Made by a program: the position numbers and the translations under genes
Notes under the pieces: generated by a model
What the model saw: the letters and a program-made list of their open reading frames with translations, nothing else
What the model was told of the DNA's origin: nothing
The model's database searches: none
From: M55B112 sp040880545
GTDB lineage: Bacteria; Bacteroidota; Bacteroidia; Bacteroidales; GCA-2748055
Direction: 5' to 3'
DNA length: 23,445 bases
Assembly (NCBI GenBank): GCA_040880545.1
Contig: JBBDIE010000107.1
Coordinates: forward strand, 1-23,445
Part shown: in pieces, positions 1 through 7,377 of the stretch
Position numbering within the stretch: position 1 is the stretch's first letter
How the letters are laid out: each line of letters opens with the position of its first letter

Positions 1-307
1 CAGAGATCCAGAATGATTCACCCGGCGCAAGCAGGGTGTCTTTACCCGGAAGATACGTCTTCAGGTAATCACCGATCATGATAAATTCGGAACTTCCCGG
101 CAAATAGGGATCATTCCATGGAGAAATGGCTCCAAACTCAAAGTCGACAAGATTCAATGTCGTGGCACCCATATTGGTAAACTCAATATAGTTAAACCGC
201 GCCTCCGAAATCTTTGCTTCAGTGATCACCAATGTCTTAATGGTATCCTGCGCGTGCAGTATTCCACTAATCATTAGCAAACTAACAAGAAGTAATTTTA
301 GTCTCAT
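1..307 (-). CDS. Secreted protein with lamin-tail-like domain (partial, runs off the left edge)
   Basis: An open frame starts at ATG 307-305 and stays open for 102 codons to the window edge. The first 20 residues form a signal peptide (MRLKLLLVSLLMISGILHAQ, cleavage after an A-Q-type site). Residues about 26-100 contain VITEAKISEARFNYIEFTN, a small-residue/LNLVDF segment, a W-N-D stretch and LAPGESFWIS. This order (I-E-F-T-N, then LNL, then PG-x-x-FWI) is the layout of lamin-tail (LTD) domains, which in Bacteroidota sit at the N-terminus of large secreted, often C-terminally sorted, proteins. The remainder lies outside, so the function of the whole protein cannot be stated. The domain call is from motif order only. 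Confidence 0.7.
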   Translation of the reverse strand, partial: MRLKLLLVSLLMISGILHAQDTIKTLVITEAKISEARFNYIEFTNMGATTLNLVDFEFGAISPWNDPYLPGSSEFIMIGDYLKTYLPGKDTLLAPGESFWIS

Positions 308-360
308 AGTAGTTTAGTTTAAATTTATAAATTGGTTAATTAAAAATTTATTTGTAGCGT

Positions 361-393
361 CCAATATAAGAAAAATATTCTATGAGTATCAAA
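361..393 (-). promoter_or_regulatory. Candidate Bacteroidota promoter for the lamin-tail protein gene
   Basis: On the minus strand TTTG (393-390) is followed after 21 nt by TATATTGG (368-361), a 7/8 match to the TAnnTTTG -7 box. This places a start about 48 nt before the ATG. Just upstream, AAAGCG (396-401) and CGCTTT (411-416) form a short inverted repeat with a 9-nt spacer, which could be an operator or a weak terminator of the upstream gene. The rest of 308-560 is AT-rich with no gene seen. Confidence 0.4.
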
Positions 394-560
394 AGAAAGC
401 GTTAAAAGTACGCTTTTGGTGTAATTATTTATACTGTTTATAAAATAGCCCTTTATATTCTTTATTCATACATGTTTACTGAATGGTCAAAAAACTAAAA
501 AACGGTCCGATGCTTGGAATCTTGACCCAACCCAACCGGTCATCTGAAAATATCGCTCCT

Positions 561-1955
561 CTACTGTGCCATTTTCACCGCCATGGTGGTAGTATAATAT
601 TTCGCGATCATCTGGTCGATCTCCCATGGAGGGACTTCCCCGTTTTCCATATATTCCAAAAACTTTTCCGTTACCCTGGCAAAGTGTGCCTCGTGTCCTT
701 CCCTGAATTTGTTGGGTATATTGATCTTCCATGTTCCCGCATCCACCTTTTCAATGGCCATACCAGGATATTTTTCATTCAGAACTTCGTTCAGGTACAA
801 TTGCAGATTTACTTCAATCAACTCCTTGTCGGCATTTTCCGATGCCCTGATATACAGTTCGGGACGATAATTCTCAGCTGCGCCCTGTTTAATGATCAGA
901 TCGCTCAGGCTGCCCCTCATTATCGAATAATGCGTGTCTCCTGTCCCTTCCGGAGCCTCAAAGGCCCATTCCACAGAAACATGCGCGTGGATATCTTTTA
1001 CCCTGAAATCCACCGAACTGTTGGCCATGGCGCGTAATGTACCGGAGGTAATATAATCAGTCAGGAATTCCGGAAATACTTCAGATCCTGTAACCCGTCC
1101 GAATTGTTCAGGGCTAAGGTCTGTGGTCCAGCGTTTGGAAGAGACAATTTGTATCTGCTCTTCCCGGTTGCGGATCCCGTCGGGTACCGCTTCCCACAGA
1201 ACCAGGTCCACAAGGTGTGTGCCCACATCAGCAATGGCCTCCCCCTCCTGGCTCACATCAAAAAACCAGGCCGGTCGCAGTAACGGTGCACCCGATACAT
1301 ATTTAAAAAAGTGATGTACAGACTCCTTGGTTATGGCCGGTTCTACTACAGTTCCATGAACCAATTCACCGAATATATGCTCCTCCTCCGAAATAGTCTT
1401 CTGAAGGATCGTCGTGATCTCAAACCGCTCTGTCATAATATCATACAACAGAAGCCTCTGCTCTTCAGCATGCTCAAATGCTCCGGTTAATCGCTCAAAA
1501 CCTGCAGGGTCAATGGCCATTGGTTTATCCGAATATACGTGTAATCCGGCATCGATACAAGCCTCAATGTAGCCGGTTTTATCCCGGTTGTTTCCCGCCA
1601 GTACCACCAAATTGCCCGGCTGTTCTTCCACCATCTTCTCCAGGAAATTATCGCCCTTGTATGTAACCACGTTCCAGGCTGTGGGTGATTCTTCCCTGGT
1701 ATTGTATGACTCCACCCTGGCCAGGAAATCCGAAAGCTCCATGCCATCGGGAGCATAGACATACACGGTGCTGTCAACCTCCGGGTACATCACCTTCAAA
1801 ACCAGGGATGCATGAAAATGGCCCGGATCAAGGACCATCAACCTGATCTTCCCGTTGTCATTTATTGCCTGCTGATTTTTTGCTCCGCATCCTGTCACCA
1901 GGAAGATGATTATTACTATGGTTAAAATGCTGAATATTTTTCTGTGAACCATCAT
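561..1955 (-). CDS. Lipoprotein Gfo/Idh/MocA-type oxidoreductase with atypical N-terminus
   Basis: A 464-residue protein. Its N-terminus is a lipoprotein signal (hydrophobic 7-21, lipobox V-T-G-C with Cys23), so it should be membrane-anchored on the periplasmic or outer side. The Gfo/Idh/MocA layout is recognisable: an N-terminal Rossmann-like half, a DKP at 143-145 in the place of the usual E-K-P catalytic/NAD motif, and DVGTHLVD at 243-250 in the C-terminal half. The usual G-x-G-x-x-[GA] loop is absent; the corresponding stretch reads LMVLDPGHFHA (39-49). I recognise this as the subfamily with a 'putative oxidoreductase C-terminal' domain. It is last in the five-gene minus operon, 171 nt after the Tat-exported paralogue. 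Two adjacent Met codons (1955 and 1952) are both possible starts. The substrate is unknown, and cofactor use is uncertain given the altered loop. Confidence 0.85.
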   Translation of the reverse strand: MMVHRKIFSILTIVIIIFLVTGCGAKNQQAINDNGKIRLMVLDPGHFHASLVLKVMYPEVDSTVYVYAPDGMELSDFLARVESYNTREESPTAWNVVTYKGDNFLEKMVEEQPGNLVVLAGNNRDKTGYIEACIDAGLHVYSDKPMAIDPAGFERLTGAFEHAEEQRLLLYDIMTERFEITTILQKTISEEEHIFGELVHGTVVEPAITKESVHHFFKYVSGAPLLRPAWFFDVSQEGEAIADVGTHLVDLVLWEAVPDGIRNREEQIQIVSSKRWTTDLSPEQFGRVTGSEVFPEFLTDYITSGTLRAMANSSVDFRVKDIHAHVSVEWAFEAPEGTGDTHYSIMRGSLSDLIIKQGAAENYRPELYIRASENADKELIEVNLQLYLNEVLNEKYPGMAIEKVDAGTWKINIPNKFREGHEAHFARVTEKFLEYMENGEVPPWEIDQMIAKYYTTTMAVKMAQ

Positions 1956-2126
1956 GTTATTATTAATATGCAGTAGGTTACCTGAATAGTGAATCCTTCA
2001 TACGGCCTTCCTCGCTTCAGGGTGTTGCTCCCCATATCCGCTAAGCTGTGCCGGGAATCCTCATGATGAGAGGGTGCCCCGGTGCTTCCCCGGTTACGAT
2101 AGAGGCTGCATTACACGTTTTCCCTG

Positions 2127-3503
2127 TTAACCAAGATCAACATAATCAAGTCCGTAGGGTGCCCGGTTCGGTCTGCTCAACATGGTGTTGGCCGTATCAT
2201 TATTTGTAAATACCTCTTTCACTGGATCAAATAACAGCCGTCCGGGAACTTTCATGGCAATATGGCTGATAAGACAGGTTGAACATGCCCGGTGCCCCTG
2301 TTCAACGGGAGATATGGGCTCTTCCCTGGTTTTGATACAATCGAGCCAGTTCCCATGCTGGTCATCACTTCTGTAAAGGTTGATCTCATTGGATTTGATC
2401 CCGGAATTGAGAATTGCGGGGTCGCTGGCGTCCAGGGCTTTGCTGCTTTCGGCGGCCGCAACCGGATCGCTGGCCGTGGCCTGGTAATTTCCACGTGAAA
2501 CGAAGATCCACCCTTCACTTCCCTCATACCTGATCCCGTTGGTATACCCGCCGCTGATCAGCATCTCTATCCCGTTCTCATACATCGCCTTCACCATAAA
2601 ATCGCCATGTACATCCCACATTCCTGAACGGGGAAATTGTGCTACCGCCTCGATCTCAAGAGGATTCGTGAATTCCGTATCGATCCCCCAGTTTGCAGAA
2701 TCTATATGGTGCTGTCCCCAGCCTGTGATCATCCCCGCTCCGAACTGCTCGCATCTCAGCCATCCAGGCCGGCCGTAACCATCTTGCGGATGAACCCTGG
2801 TCTCCGTGTAATATACTTCCGGGGTTGAACCCAGCCACATATCGTAGTTCAGATTGGCAGGTACCGGCATGGGTGATGTCCCGGGACCCGACGGATCTCC
2901 CGGCAAACCGATTTTCACAGTATGTACTTTCCCTATCCTGCCGTTTCGAACCAACTCGGCCGCAATTCGAAACTGCGGTGAGGAGCGTTGCTGTGTGCCC
3001 ATCTGCAGAATAATCCCCTTTTTCCTGGCAATGTCGCTCAGTATCCTCCCCTCCTTCACCGTAAGTGAAGTGGGCTTCTGCAGGTAAATATCCTTTCCGG
3101 CAAGTGCAGCCTCAACTGCAGGCTGTGAATGCCAATGATCCGGGGTACTGATTATCACCGCATCCAGATCCCTGCGTTGAAGCATCTCTTTGTAATCCTC
3201 ATAGATACGCGTATCCATGTATTTCTTCTTACCCGTTTTCTCAGCATAATATCCATCAACAAAAAGCTTACCATCATCGGCCCTTTTCGAATCTACATCA
3301 CACACCGCGATGATCCGGGAACTGTCGTACCGCATCGTATCAGGCATATCATGTGATCTGGCTATCCTTCCAAAACCGATCTGGCCGATCTGGATCTTGT
3401 TGCTGGGTGCGGATCTTCCGAATACGGTGGAAGGTACAATGGTGGGTACGGCAATGGCTCCCATTCCCGCTGCAGTTGTTCTGATGAATTTACGTCTTTC
3501 CAT
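2127..3503 (-). CDS. Tat-exported Gfo/Idh/MocA family oxidoreductase
   Basis: A 458-residue protein. It begins with a Tat-type signal (R3-R4-K-F-I, then a small-residue hydrophobic stretch to about residue 30), which predicts export in folded, cofactor-loaded form, as known for glucose-fructose oxidoreductase. The NAD(P)-binding loop G-x-I-G-F-G-R-I-A is at 40-48, PDHWH at 121-125, the catalytic-lysine motif appears as LQKP (K143) rather than EKP, and GWGQHHIDS at 261-269 supplies the active-site histidines. The length fits the secreted Bacteroidota/Planctomycetes branch. It lies 60 nt after the ThuA-like gene in the same operon. The likely role is oxidation or epimerisation-type chemistry on a sugar or polyol derivative; the substrate cannot be read from the sequence. 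Replacement of Glu by Gln in the E-K-P motif is a small oddity. Confidence 0.92.
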   Translation of the reverse strand: MERRKFIRTTAAGMGAIAVPTIVPSTVFGRSAPSNKIQIGQIGFGRIARSHDMPDTMRYDSSRIIAVCDVDSKRADDGKLFVDGYYAEKTGKKKYMDTRIYEDYKEMLQRRDLDAVIISTPDHWHSQPAVEAALAGKDIYLQKPTSLTVKEGRILSDIARKKGIILQMGTQQRSSPQFRIAAELVRNGRIGKVHTVKIGLPGDPSGPGTSPMPVPANLNYDMWLGSTPEVYYTETRVHPQDGYGRPGWLRCEQFGAGMITGWGQHHIDSANWGIDTEFTNPLEIEAVAQFPRSGMWDVHGDFMVKAMYENGIEMLISGGYTNGIRYEGSEGWIFVSRGNYQATASDPVAAAESSKALDASDPAILNSGIKSNEINLYRSDDQHGNWLDCIKTREEPISPVEQGHRACSTCLISHIAMKVPGRLLFDPVKEVFTNNDTANTMLSRPNRAPYGLDYVDLG

Positions 3504-3563
3504 AATAATATATTTTTATGAATTCCTTCTCCAACGTTTTGTCGTATCCGGATTAGCCCGCTC

Positions 3564-4313
3564 CTAATGAAGTATCCAAATAATGCCGCCTTTTAGATGA
3601 TTTCTGAAATTTTCGTCCTTGTAATACTCAATTTTGTGTCCCAGCGCCGTATAAAAAACACGGCTCCCTTCAAATGTGTGGTACCAGGCCAGCGGAAACA
3701 GATCACCGAAAACCTCCCCCGGGTACTCCGCCTTTTCGTTGTCCTTCACTGTGTTTAGATCTGCTGCCAGAAGTACATGAATGGCCGGATTCAGGTGGTT
3801 GGAATAATAGACCTCATCTTCCCATTTCCATACATCCGGCAAATGTACCGTAGACAAATGCGTACCATCAATCACCCTGATGTCGAATGACTGGAGTTTG
3901 GGGTGGCGAACAAACTTTCCCCCCACCAATTGCCGGTACCAGACCCAGTCTCGTTCCGAAGCATTGGCCGAATGGATCGCCATGAACCCCTTTCCCGACC
4001 TGATGTATGCCTGGAAATTCTCCCGTTGTCTGTCGTTCAGGAATGCTTCGTTGTTTGAATTTGAAAAGATGATCGCATCAAAGTCTGTTAATTTCTTCTG
4101 CTCGAAAATAGCGGGATCATCCGTCTCTTTGGTACGGATATCCATGGACGCACAAATTTCCTCCAGTGCCTCAACACTTGCAGCAATATTATCGTGTACA
4201 TATCCCTCCCCGTTCCGGGTATAGATCAGTATCGATTTGCCCTTGAATACTCCGTCTTGCCCGTTCATTCCGGTAAAAATTAATATTAGAATGGCCGTAA
4301 TAATATTTTTCAT
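3564..4313 (-). CDS. Secreted ThuA-like (trehalose utilisation / glutamine-amidotransferase-fold) protein
   Basis: A 249-residue protein from ATG 4313. A longer frame from TTG 4349 exists, but the ATG gives a clean signal peptide (MKNIITAILILIFTGMNGQ), so I chose it. ThuA-family landmarks are visible: a beta-strand start SILIYTRNGEGYVHD at 27-41, GFMAIHSA at 109-116 (the G-x-x-x-x-H-S turn), DEVY at 166-169, and PLAWYHTFEGSRVFYTALGHK spanning 207-227. ThuA-like proteins are repeatedly found beside Gfo/Idh/MocA and DUF6807 genes in heterotrophic Bacteroidota and Planctomycetes. The biochemical activity is poorly defined; in rhizobia ThuA belongs to trehalose/keto-sugar use. The ATG lies 32 nt after the stop of the DUF6807 gene, so it is in the same operon. 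Family call firm, reaction unknown. Confidence 0.9.
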   Translation of the reverse strand: MKNIITAILILIFTGMNGQDGVFKGKSILIYTRNGEGYVHDNIAASVEALEEICASMDIRTKETDDPAIFEQKKLTDFDAIIFSNSNNEAFLNDRQRENFQAYIRSGKGFMAIHSANASERDWVWYRQLVGGKFVRHPKLQSFDIRVIDGTHLSTVHLPDVWKWEDEVYYSNHLNPAIHVLLAADLNTVKDNEKAEYPGEVFGDLFPLAWYHTFEGSRVFYTALGHKIEYYKDENFRNHLKGGIIWILH

Positions 4314-4345
4314 GTTGCAACTTTTATTTAAGAATCTAATGGTTC

Positions 4346-5623
4346 TCAATGATGAACCGGAAGCACCCCGGTAGTCTCTTTTCCTGCCACCGGCGGATGT
4401 GCAAATCCGTTCCAGTGCCTCTGTGCCTCATCGGCCGACATGGTGCCATCAAAAACTACCAACCTGTATGCTAAATATTTATCCACACCTGGTTCAATGA
4501 TCCAGTCGTTGTGCCTGATGGGGCAGAATTCAAAAAACATTTCACCCTGATGTACATTATCGGGCCATACCCGCATCGGTTCCGGGTGTTCCCTGTTCCG
4601 GGGATGGCTCATGAACAAAATTCCGGAACGCCCCTGGCCGGCCGATGATTCTCCTTCCACAATGCACCATCTGGCCCGACTTCCATCTGCAGTACTGCGG
4701 TCATCCCCTTCGGATGTGAGTACCGTGCAACTTTCAGCTTTCCACTTCTCCGTGGCCCTGAATCCAAGCCCCCCTCCGTACCGGTAGGCGTCAAACAGTA
4801 TCGTATCCTGAAGAACGTTTCTGAGTGTGGTGTTAAGATCCAGGATATAACGATCGCCGCTTACCAATGAACCACGGTAAGTAATTTCCCAGAATTCGTC
4901 CATGGTCACCCTTTCGCCGCCTTCATGACCAAAGTCAACATGCTCCTGCAGCACTGTAAAGGAGCCGTATACCGGCCCTTCAGACATGGTCAGCAAAGCT
5001 TTCGACCTAACTGTTCCCTCCCCCTTCGCCAGGTTCCAGTAGTCTATCTCACGACCCTGGATATGCGTCTTTGTCCAGGGGTTCCATATCCCGTAATGGT
5101 GGTAATGGTCGGGAGGTTGTATCCTGGTAAGTATCTCTCCACCAGGCGACCAGATAGGATGAATATAACCGGATCTCCTGTAAATCTCATCCACGCCCTC
5201 CGGTGGCATCATCTCCGATTTCCGGTAATTGAGAATGGGGCGGTCCGATTCAGTGACCATTACCTCATCTTCCGTTTGTGTGATATTTACTGTGTGAGGA
5301 GATGAACCCCGCTTTTTGGTTGTCTTTTCCAGGTAGTAAGTTCTCGTTTCACCCACATTGAGTTCTCCGGTAACCGTGAACCAGATCACCGTTCCGGGAT
5401 GGTTCATGTCATACTGAAATGGAAGCTGTACCTGGCCGTCCGGTGTATCTTCATAGAGGACCATATACTCGGGGATTTCTGAAAACAAATACTGAAGATC
5501 AAGATTCACCGGGCAATCCAGGTAAGCGTAGTCCCCCGGGGTCACGGTGAATACAACCTTTTCTCTTTCGGTACAGGCAATCAAAAAGAAGAGAAACGGG
5601 ATAATGATAAATAATTTTTTCAC
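4346..5623 (-). CDS. DUF6807 (so-called PmoA-like) lipoprotein
   Basis: A 425-residue lipoprotein. The start is GTG at 5623, overlapping the stop of the upstream URO-D-like gene in GTGA, consistent with translational coupling. The lipobox is L-I-A-C with Cys17. The hallmark of the family is HPIWSPGG at 155-162 followed by DHYHHYGIW at 172-180, a histidine-rich motif likely to bind metal or substrate. The rest is beta-rich with many Gly/Trp/Tyr residues, as expected for a beta-sandwich. Databases often label this family 'methane oxygenase PmoA'. That label is misleading: there are no membrane helices and no particulate methane monooxygenase context. The neighbours (ThuA, two Gfo/Idh/MocA) point to carbohydrate-derivative metabolism at the cell surface. 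Function unproven. Confidence 0.88.
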   Translation of the reverse strand: MKKLFIIIPFLFFLIACTEREKVVFTVTPGDYAYLDCPVNLDLQYLFSEIPEYMVLYEDTPDGQVQLPFQYDMNHPGTVIWFTVTGELNVGETRTYYLEKTTKKRGSSPHTVNITQTEDEVMVTESDRPILNYRKSEMMPPEGVDEIYRRSGYIHPIWSPGGEILTRIQPPDHYHHYGIWNPWTKTHIQGREIDYWNLAKGEGTVRSKALLTMSEGPVYGSFTVLQEHVDFGHEGGERVTMDEFWEITYRGSLVSGDRYILDLNTTLRNVLQDTILFDAYRYGGGLGFRATEKWKAESCTVLTSEGDDRSTADGSRARWCIVEGESSAGQGRSGILFMSHPRNREHPEPMRVWPDNVHQGEMFFEFCPIRHNDWIIEPGVDKYLAYRLVVFDGTMSADEAQRHWNGFAHPPVAGKETTGVLPVHH

Positions 5624-6654
5624 ACCGAATTTTTTATGGTTTCAATAAATGCCTCAATATTTTCAGTGGCCACATCAGGCGGCATCCCTCCTCCGCACGA
5701 CCAGATGATCCTGCTTTTGTCGGTTACCTCATTGACCATTTTAACAGTTTCTTCCCGCACCTCATCTGCCGACTTTGCCGCGAGCACATCTCGTGGGGGC
5801 AAGTTACCCAGCAGGGCCACCCCTTCGCCGGCCAGCTGCCTGATCTGGTTGATGCTGTGTTCAAAACTGAAATTGTACAGGTTTACGCCCATCTCACCAA
5901 TGAACGGGGTACTCACAAGTCCATTGGCATCGTTGTGGAAGAATCTGATTTTGGCATCGATGGAGGTGAATATTTCAGTGATATAAGGTACTGCGAAAGA
6001 TTTTACCTCCTCTTCCCCGATAAAACCAACAATATCATCAAGGAGTAAAATCCCTTCAATGGTGGGAAACTTTTCATGCTGATGCCGGATCCATCCGGAA
6101 GTAAAATCGGTGATGATGCGCAACAGGTTGTGTATCTCGTCGGGCTGAAGCATCATAGCAAGCATGAGTTCCGATGTGCCCATCAGGAAGGAGGCAATGT
6201 TGAGCGGCCCCCGTGCAATGGCAAATTTTATTTCATGGCCCATCCCGTTGATCTCCGGCTGCAGTGCTTCAAGTCGCTGGATCATCAACGGTAACAGACC
6301 GTCGGTCGCCGGATTGGGTATACGGAGTTCCACGATCTGGGAAGCATCCCTGATGATCCTGTCTGCATGCGGCATCTGGTTCTCCTTCCAGATACACTTC
6401 GCTCCAAATGCCGATGGCTCGGTACACATCCCGTATTCCGACCAGAATCCCGGTAGGAAAATGGTACCGGGAAAAGTGTCGATTACCTTCCTGTTGGCCT
6501 CCATCCAGACACGCTCCGATCCGTAATAATTTAAATGGGAAGTTCCGTACCATCCCGGGATCCACGGACTGTCTATGATAAATCCGGTGACAGGATCCCC
6601 TGTATAATTACCCTGTACAATTTGGAGCAGCGTGTTCCATTGATCATTGGTCAT
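5620..6654 (-). CDS. Uroporphyrinogen-decarboxylase-like (URO-D/methyltransferase fold) protein
   Basis: A 344-residue cytosolic protein without signal peptide. It has the layout of the URO-D superfamily, which also holds MtaA/MtbA-type corrinoid methyltransferases: LLLDDIVGF at 203-211, a strand ending FFHNDANG at 238-245, LLGNLPPRDVL at 281-291 and IIWSCGGGMPPDVATEN at 316-332. It is not a heme-pathway HemE, because the N-terminal substrate-binding R-Q-A-G-R signature is missing. In the zinc-dependent methyltransferases the first site is usually H-x-C; here it reads H240-N-D242, while C320 of the second site is kept. It is first in the operon with exported Gfo/Idh/MocA, ThuA and DUF6807 proteins, so a role in the same catabolic route is inferred. 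Exact reaction unknown. Confidence 0.88.
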   Translation of the reverse strand: MTNDQWNTLLQIVQGNYTGDPVTGFIIDSPWIPGWYGTSHLNYYGSERVWMEANRKVIDTFPGTIFLPGFWSEYGMCTEPSAFGAKCIWKENQMPHADRIIRDASQIVELRIPNPATDGLLPLMIQRLEALQPEINGMGHEIKFAIARGPLNIASFLMGTSELMLAMMLQPDEIHNLLRIITDFTSGWIRHQHEKFPTIEGILLLDDIVGFIGEEEVKSFAVPYITEIFTSIDAKIRFFHNDANGLVSTPFIGEMGVNLYNFSFEHSINQIRQLAGEGVALLGNLPPRDVLAAKSADEVREETVKMVNEVTDKSRIIWSCGGGMPPDVATENIEAFIETIKNSV

Positions 6655-6679
6655 AATTCAGGGAGGTATTTGTGGTGCT

Positions 6680-6711
6680 GAAAAATAATGAAAATTGACG
6701 GTTTGTCCAAA
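6680..6711 (-). promoter_or_regulatory. Candidate promoter for the URO-D/DUF6807/ThuA/Gfo operon
   Basis: On the minus strand TTTG (6711-6708) lies 20 nt before TATTTTTC (6687-6680), a 7/8 match to TAnnTTTG. The -33 element is embedded in the small dyad GTTTG-TC-CAAAC (6701-6712), a possible operator half-site pair. The predicted start is about 20 nt before the ATG at 6654. Confidence 0.35.
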
Positions 6712-6722
6712 CACAGCCACAA

Positions 6723-6857
6723 TTAACCGGCATCCAGGATCATGCTAGCAGCTTCCGGAATCACTAAAGCACAGAACTGTCCCGGTGGAATTGATTTTTC
6801 GTACCGCTGGATTGGGAAACATACCAGATCAGCAAAAATATCAGGACCCCGGTTCAC
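6723..6857 (-). CDS. Possible 44-residue ORF overlapping the end of the CWC gene
   Basis: A GTG at 6857-6855 overlaps the CWC stop codon in GTGA, the same coupling arrangement seen at 5620-5623. The frame runs 44 codons to TAA at 6725-6723. The product includes FADLVCFPIQRYEKS and PPGQFCALVIPEAASMILDAG-like text, with Cys13 and Cys29, no signal peptide and no membrane segment. I do not recognise it. Its composition looks protein-like rather than random, but it could equally be the tail of a decayed gene. There is no independent support beyond frame, coupling and composition. Confidence 0.3.
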   Translation of the reverse strand: MNRGPDIFADLVCFPIQRYEKSIPPGQFCALVIPEAASMILDAG

Positions 6858-7021
6858 TCCCGTTCATAAGCCTTCAGACAAGCAGGGCACAAGCAGTCGG
6901 TATACCGTTCCATCACCTCTATCATCTCCTTCTGATGAAGCTGAACCTGTTCACACCAGCAGTCATTATCACCGTCGCAGGTGAACGCTGCTCCACATTT
7001 CTGACATTTTTTTATGGCCAT
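6854..7021 (-). CDS. Small cysteine-rich CWC-family protein
   Basis: A 55-codon ORF from ATG 7021, two nt after the folB stop (TAACCATG). The product begins MAIKKCQKCGAAFTC and contains CWC at 21-23 and CLCPACL at 43-49. The pattern C-x2-CG...F-x-C...CWC...CLCxxCL is that of the cysteine-rich CWC family, small presumed zinc-ribbon proteins of unknown function found in many bacteria. Eight cysteines in 55 residues, all in the pattern positions, make a chance ORF unlikely. It belongs to the satD-DUF3307-folB operon by spacing. It is easily missed by length cut-offs. Confidence 0.82.
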   Translation of the reverse strand: MAIKKCQKCGAAFTCDGDNDCWCEQVQLHQKEMIEVMERYTDCLCPACLKAYERE

Positions 7022-7023
7022 GG

Positions 7024-7377
7024 TTACCGGGTCATTTTTACACTTACATTTTTAATGGGTCCTCCCATGGGGGGATTCATTTTACGGATGGTGATCGTTG
7101 CTGATATGATGCCTTCCATCTCCCTGTAGATAGCATCAAGTATGCGCTTCCCTATATTTTCCAGCAGGTTGGAATTGGGTTGTTTCATCTCCTCCTTCAC
7201 CAGCCGGTAAGCAACCTGGTAATTTACAGCATCGTCCAGGGAATCACTCGCCGCGGGGATGGTCATATCCGTCTCCATCTCCAGATCCACAAGGAAACGG
7301 TTGCCCACGATCTGCTCCTCTTTATAATGACCGTGAAAAGCATAAAATTCCATTCCTTCAATCCTGATCAGTCCCAT
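7024..7377 (-). CDS. folB: Dihydroneopterin aldolase
   Basis: A 117-residue protein of the usual FolB size. FolB converts 7,8-dihydroneopterin to 6-hydroxymethyl-7,8-dihydropterin plus glycolaldehyde in cytosolic folate synthesis, as a homo-octamer. Visible signature residues are FYAFHGHYKEEQIVGNRF at 11-28 (catalytic Glu at 20/21), VNY with Tyr53, LLENIGKRI with Glu73 for pterin binding, and ITIRKMNPPMGGPI with the conserved Lys99 at 95-108. Its ATG directly abuts the DUF3307 stop (TAA-ATG), and the CWC gene follows after 2 nt, so it is part of a tightly packed operon. No other folate genes are in the window. Confidence 0.96.
   Translation of the reverse strand: MGLIRIEGMEFYAFHGHYKEEQIVGNRFLVDLEMETDMTIPAASDSLDDAVNYQVAYRLVKEEMKQPNSNLLENIGKRILDAIYREMEGIISATITIRKMNPPMGGPIKNVSVKMTR

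Noticed and set aside
4314..4349. TTG start adding 12 residues to the ThuA-like protein
   Set aside because: The added residues are polar and would spoil the clear signal peptide that starts at ATG 4313.
4346..5623. Methane monooxygenase subunit (PmoA)
   Set aside because: That is a frequent database label for DUF6807, but this protein is a beta-rich lipoprotein without the membrane helices of PmoA and sits in a sugar-type operon.
5620..6654. HemE (heme biosynthesis) for the URO-D-like gene
   Set aside because: The N-terminal HemE substrate signature is missing and no heme genes are nearby.
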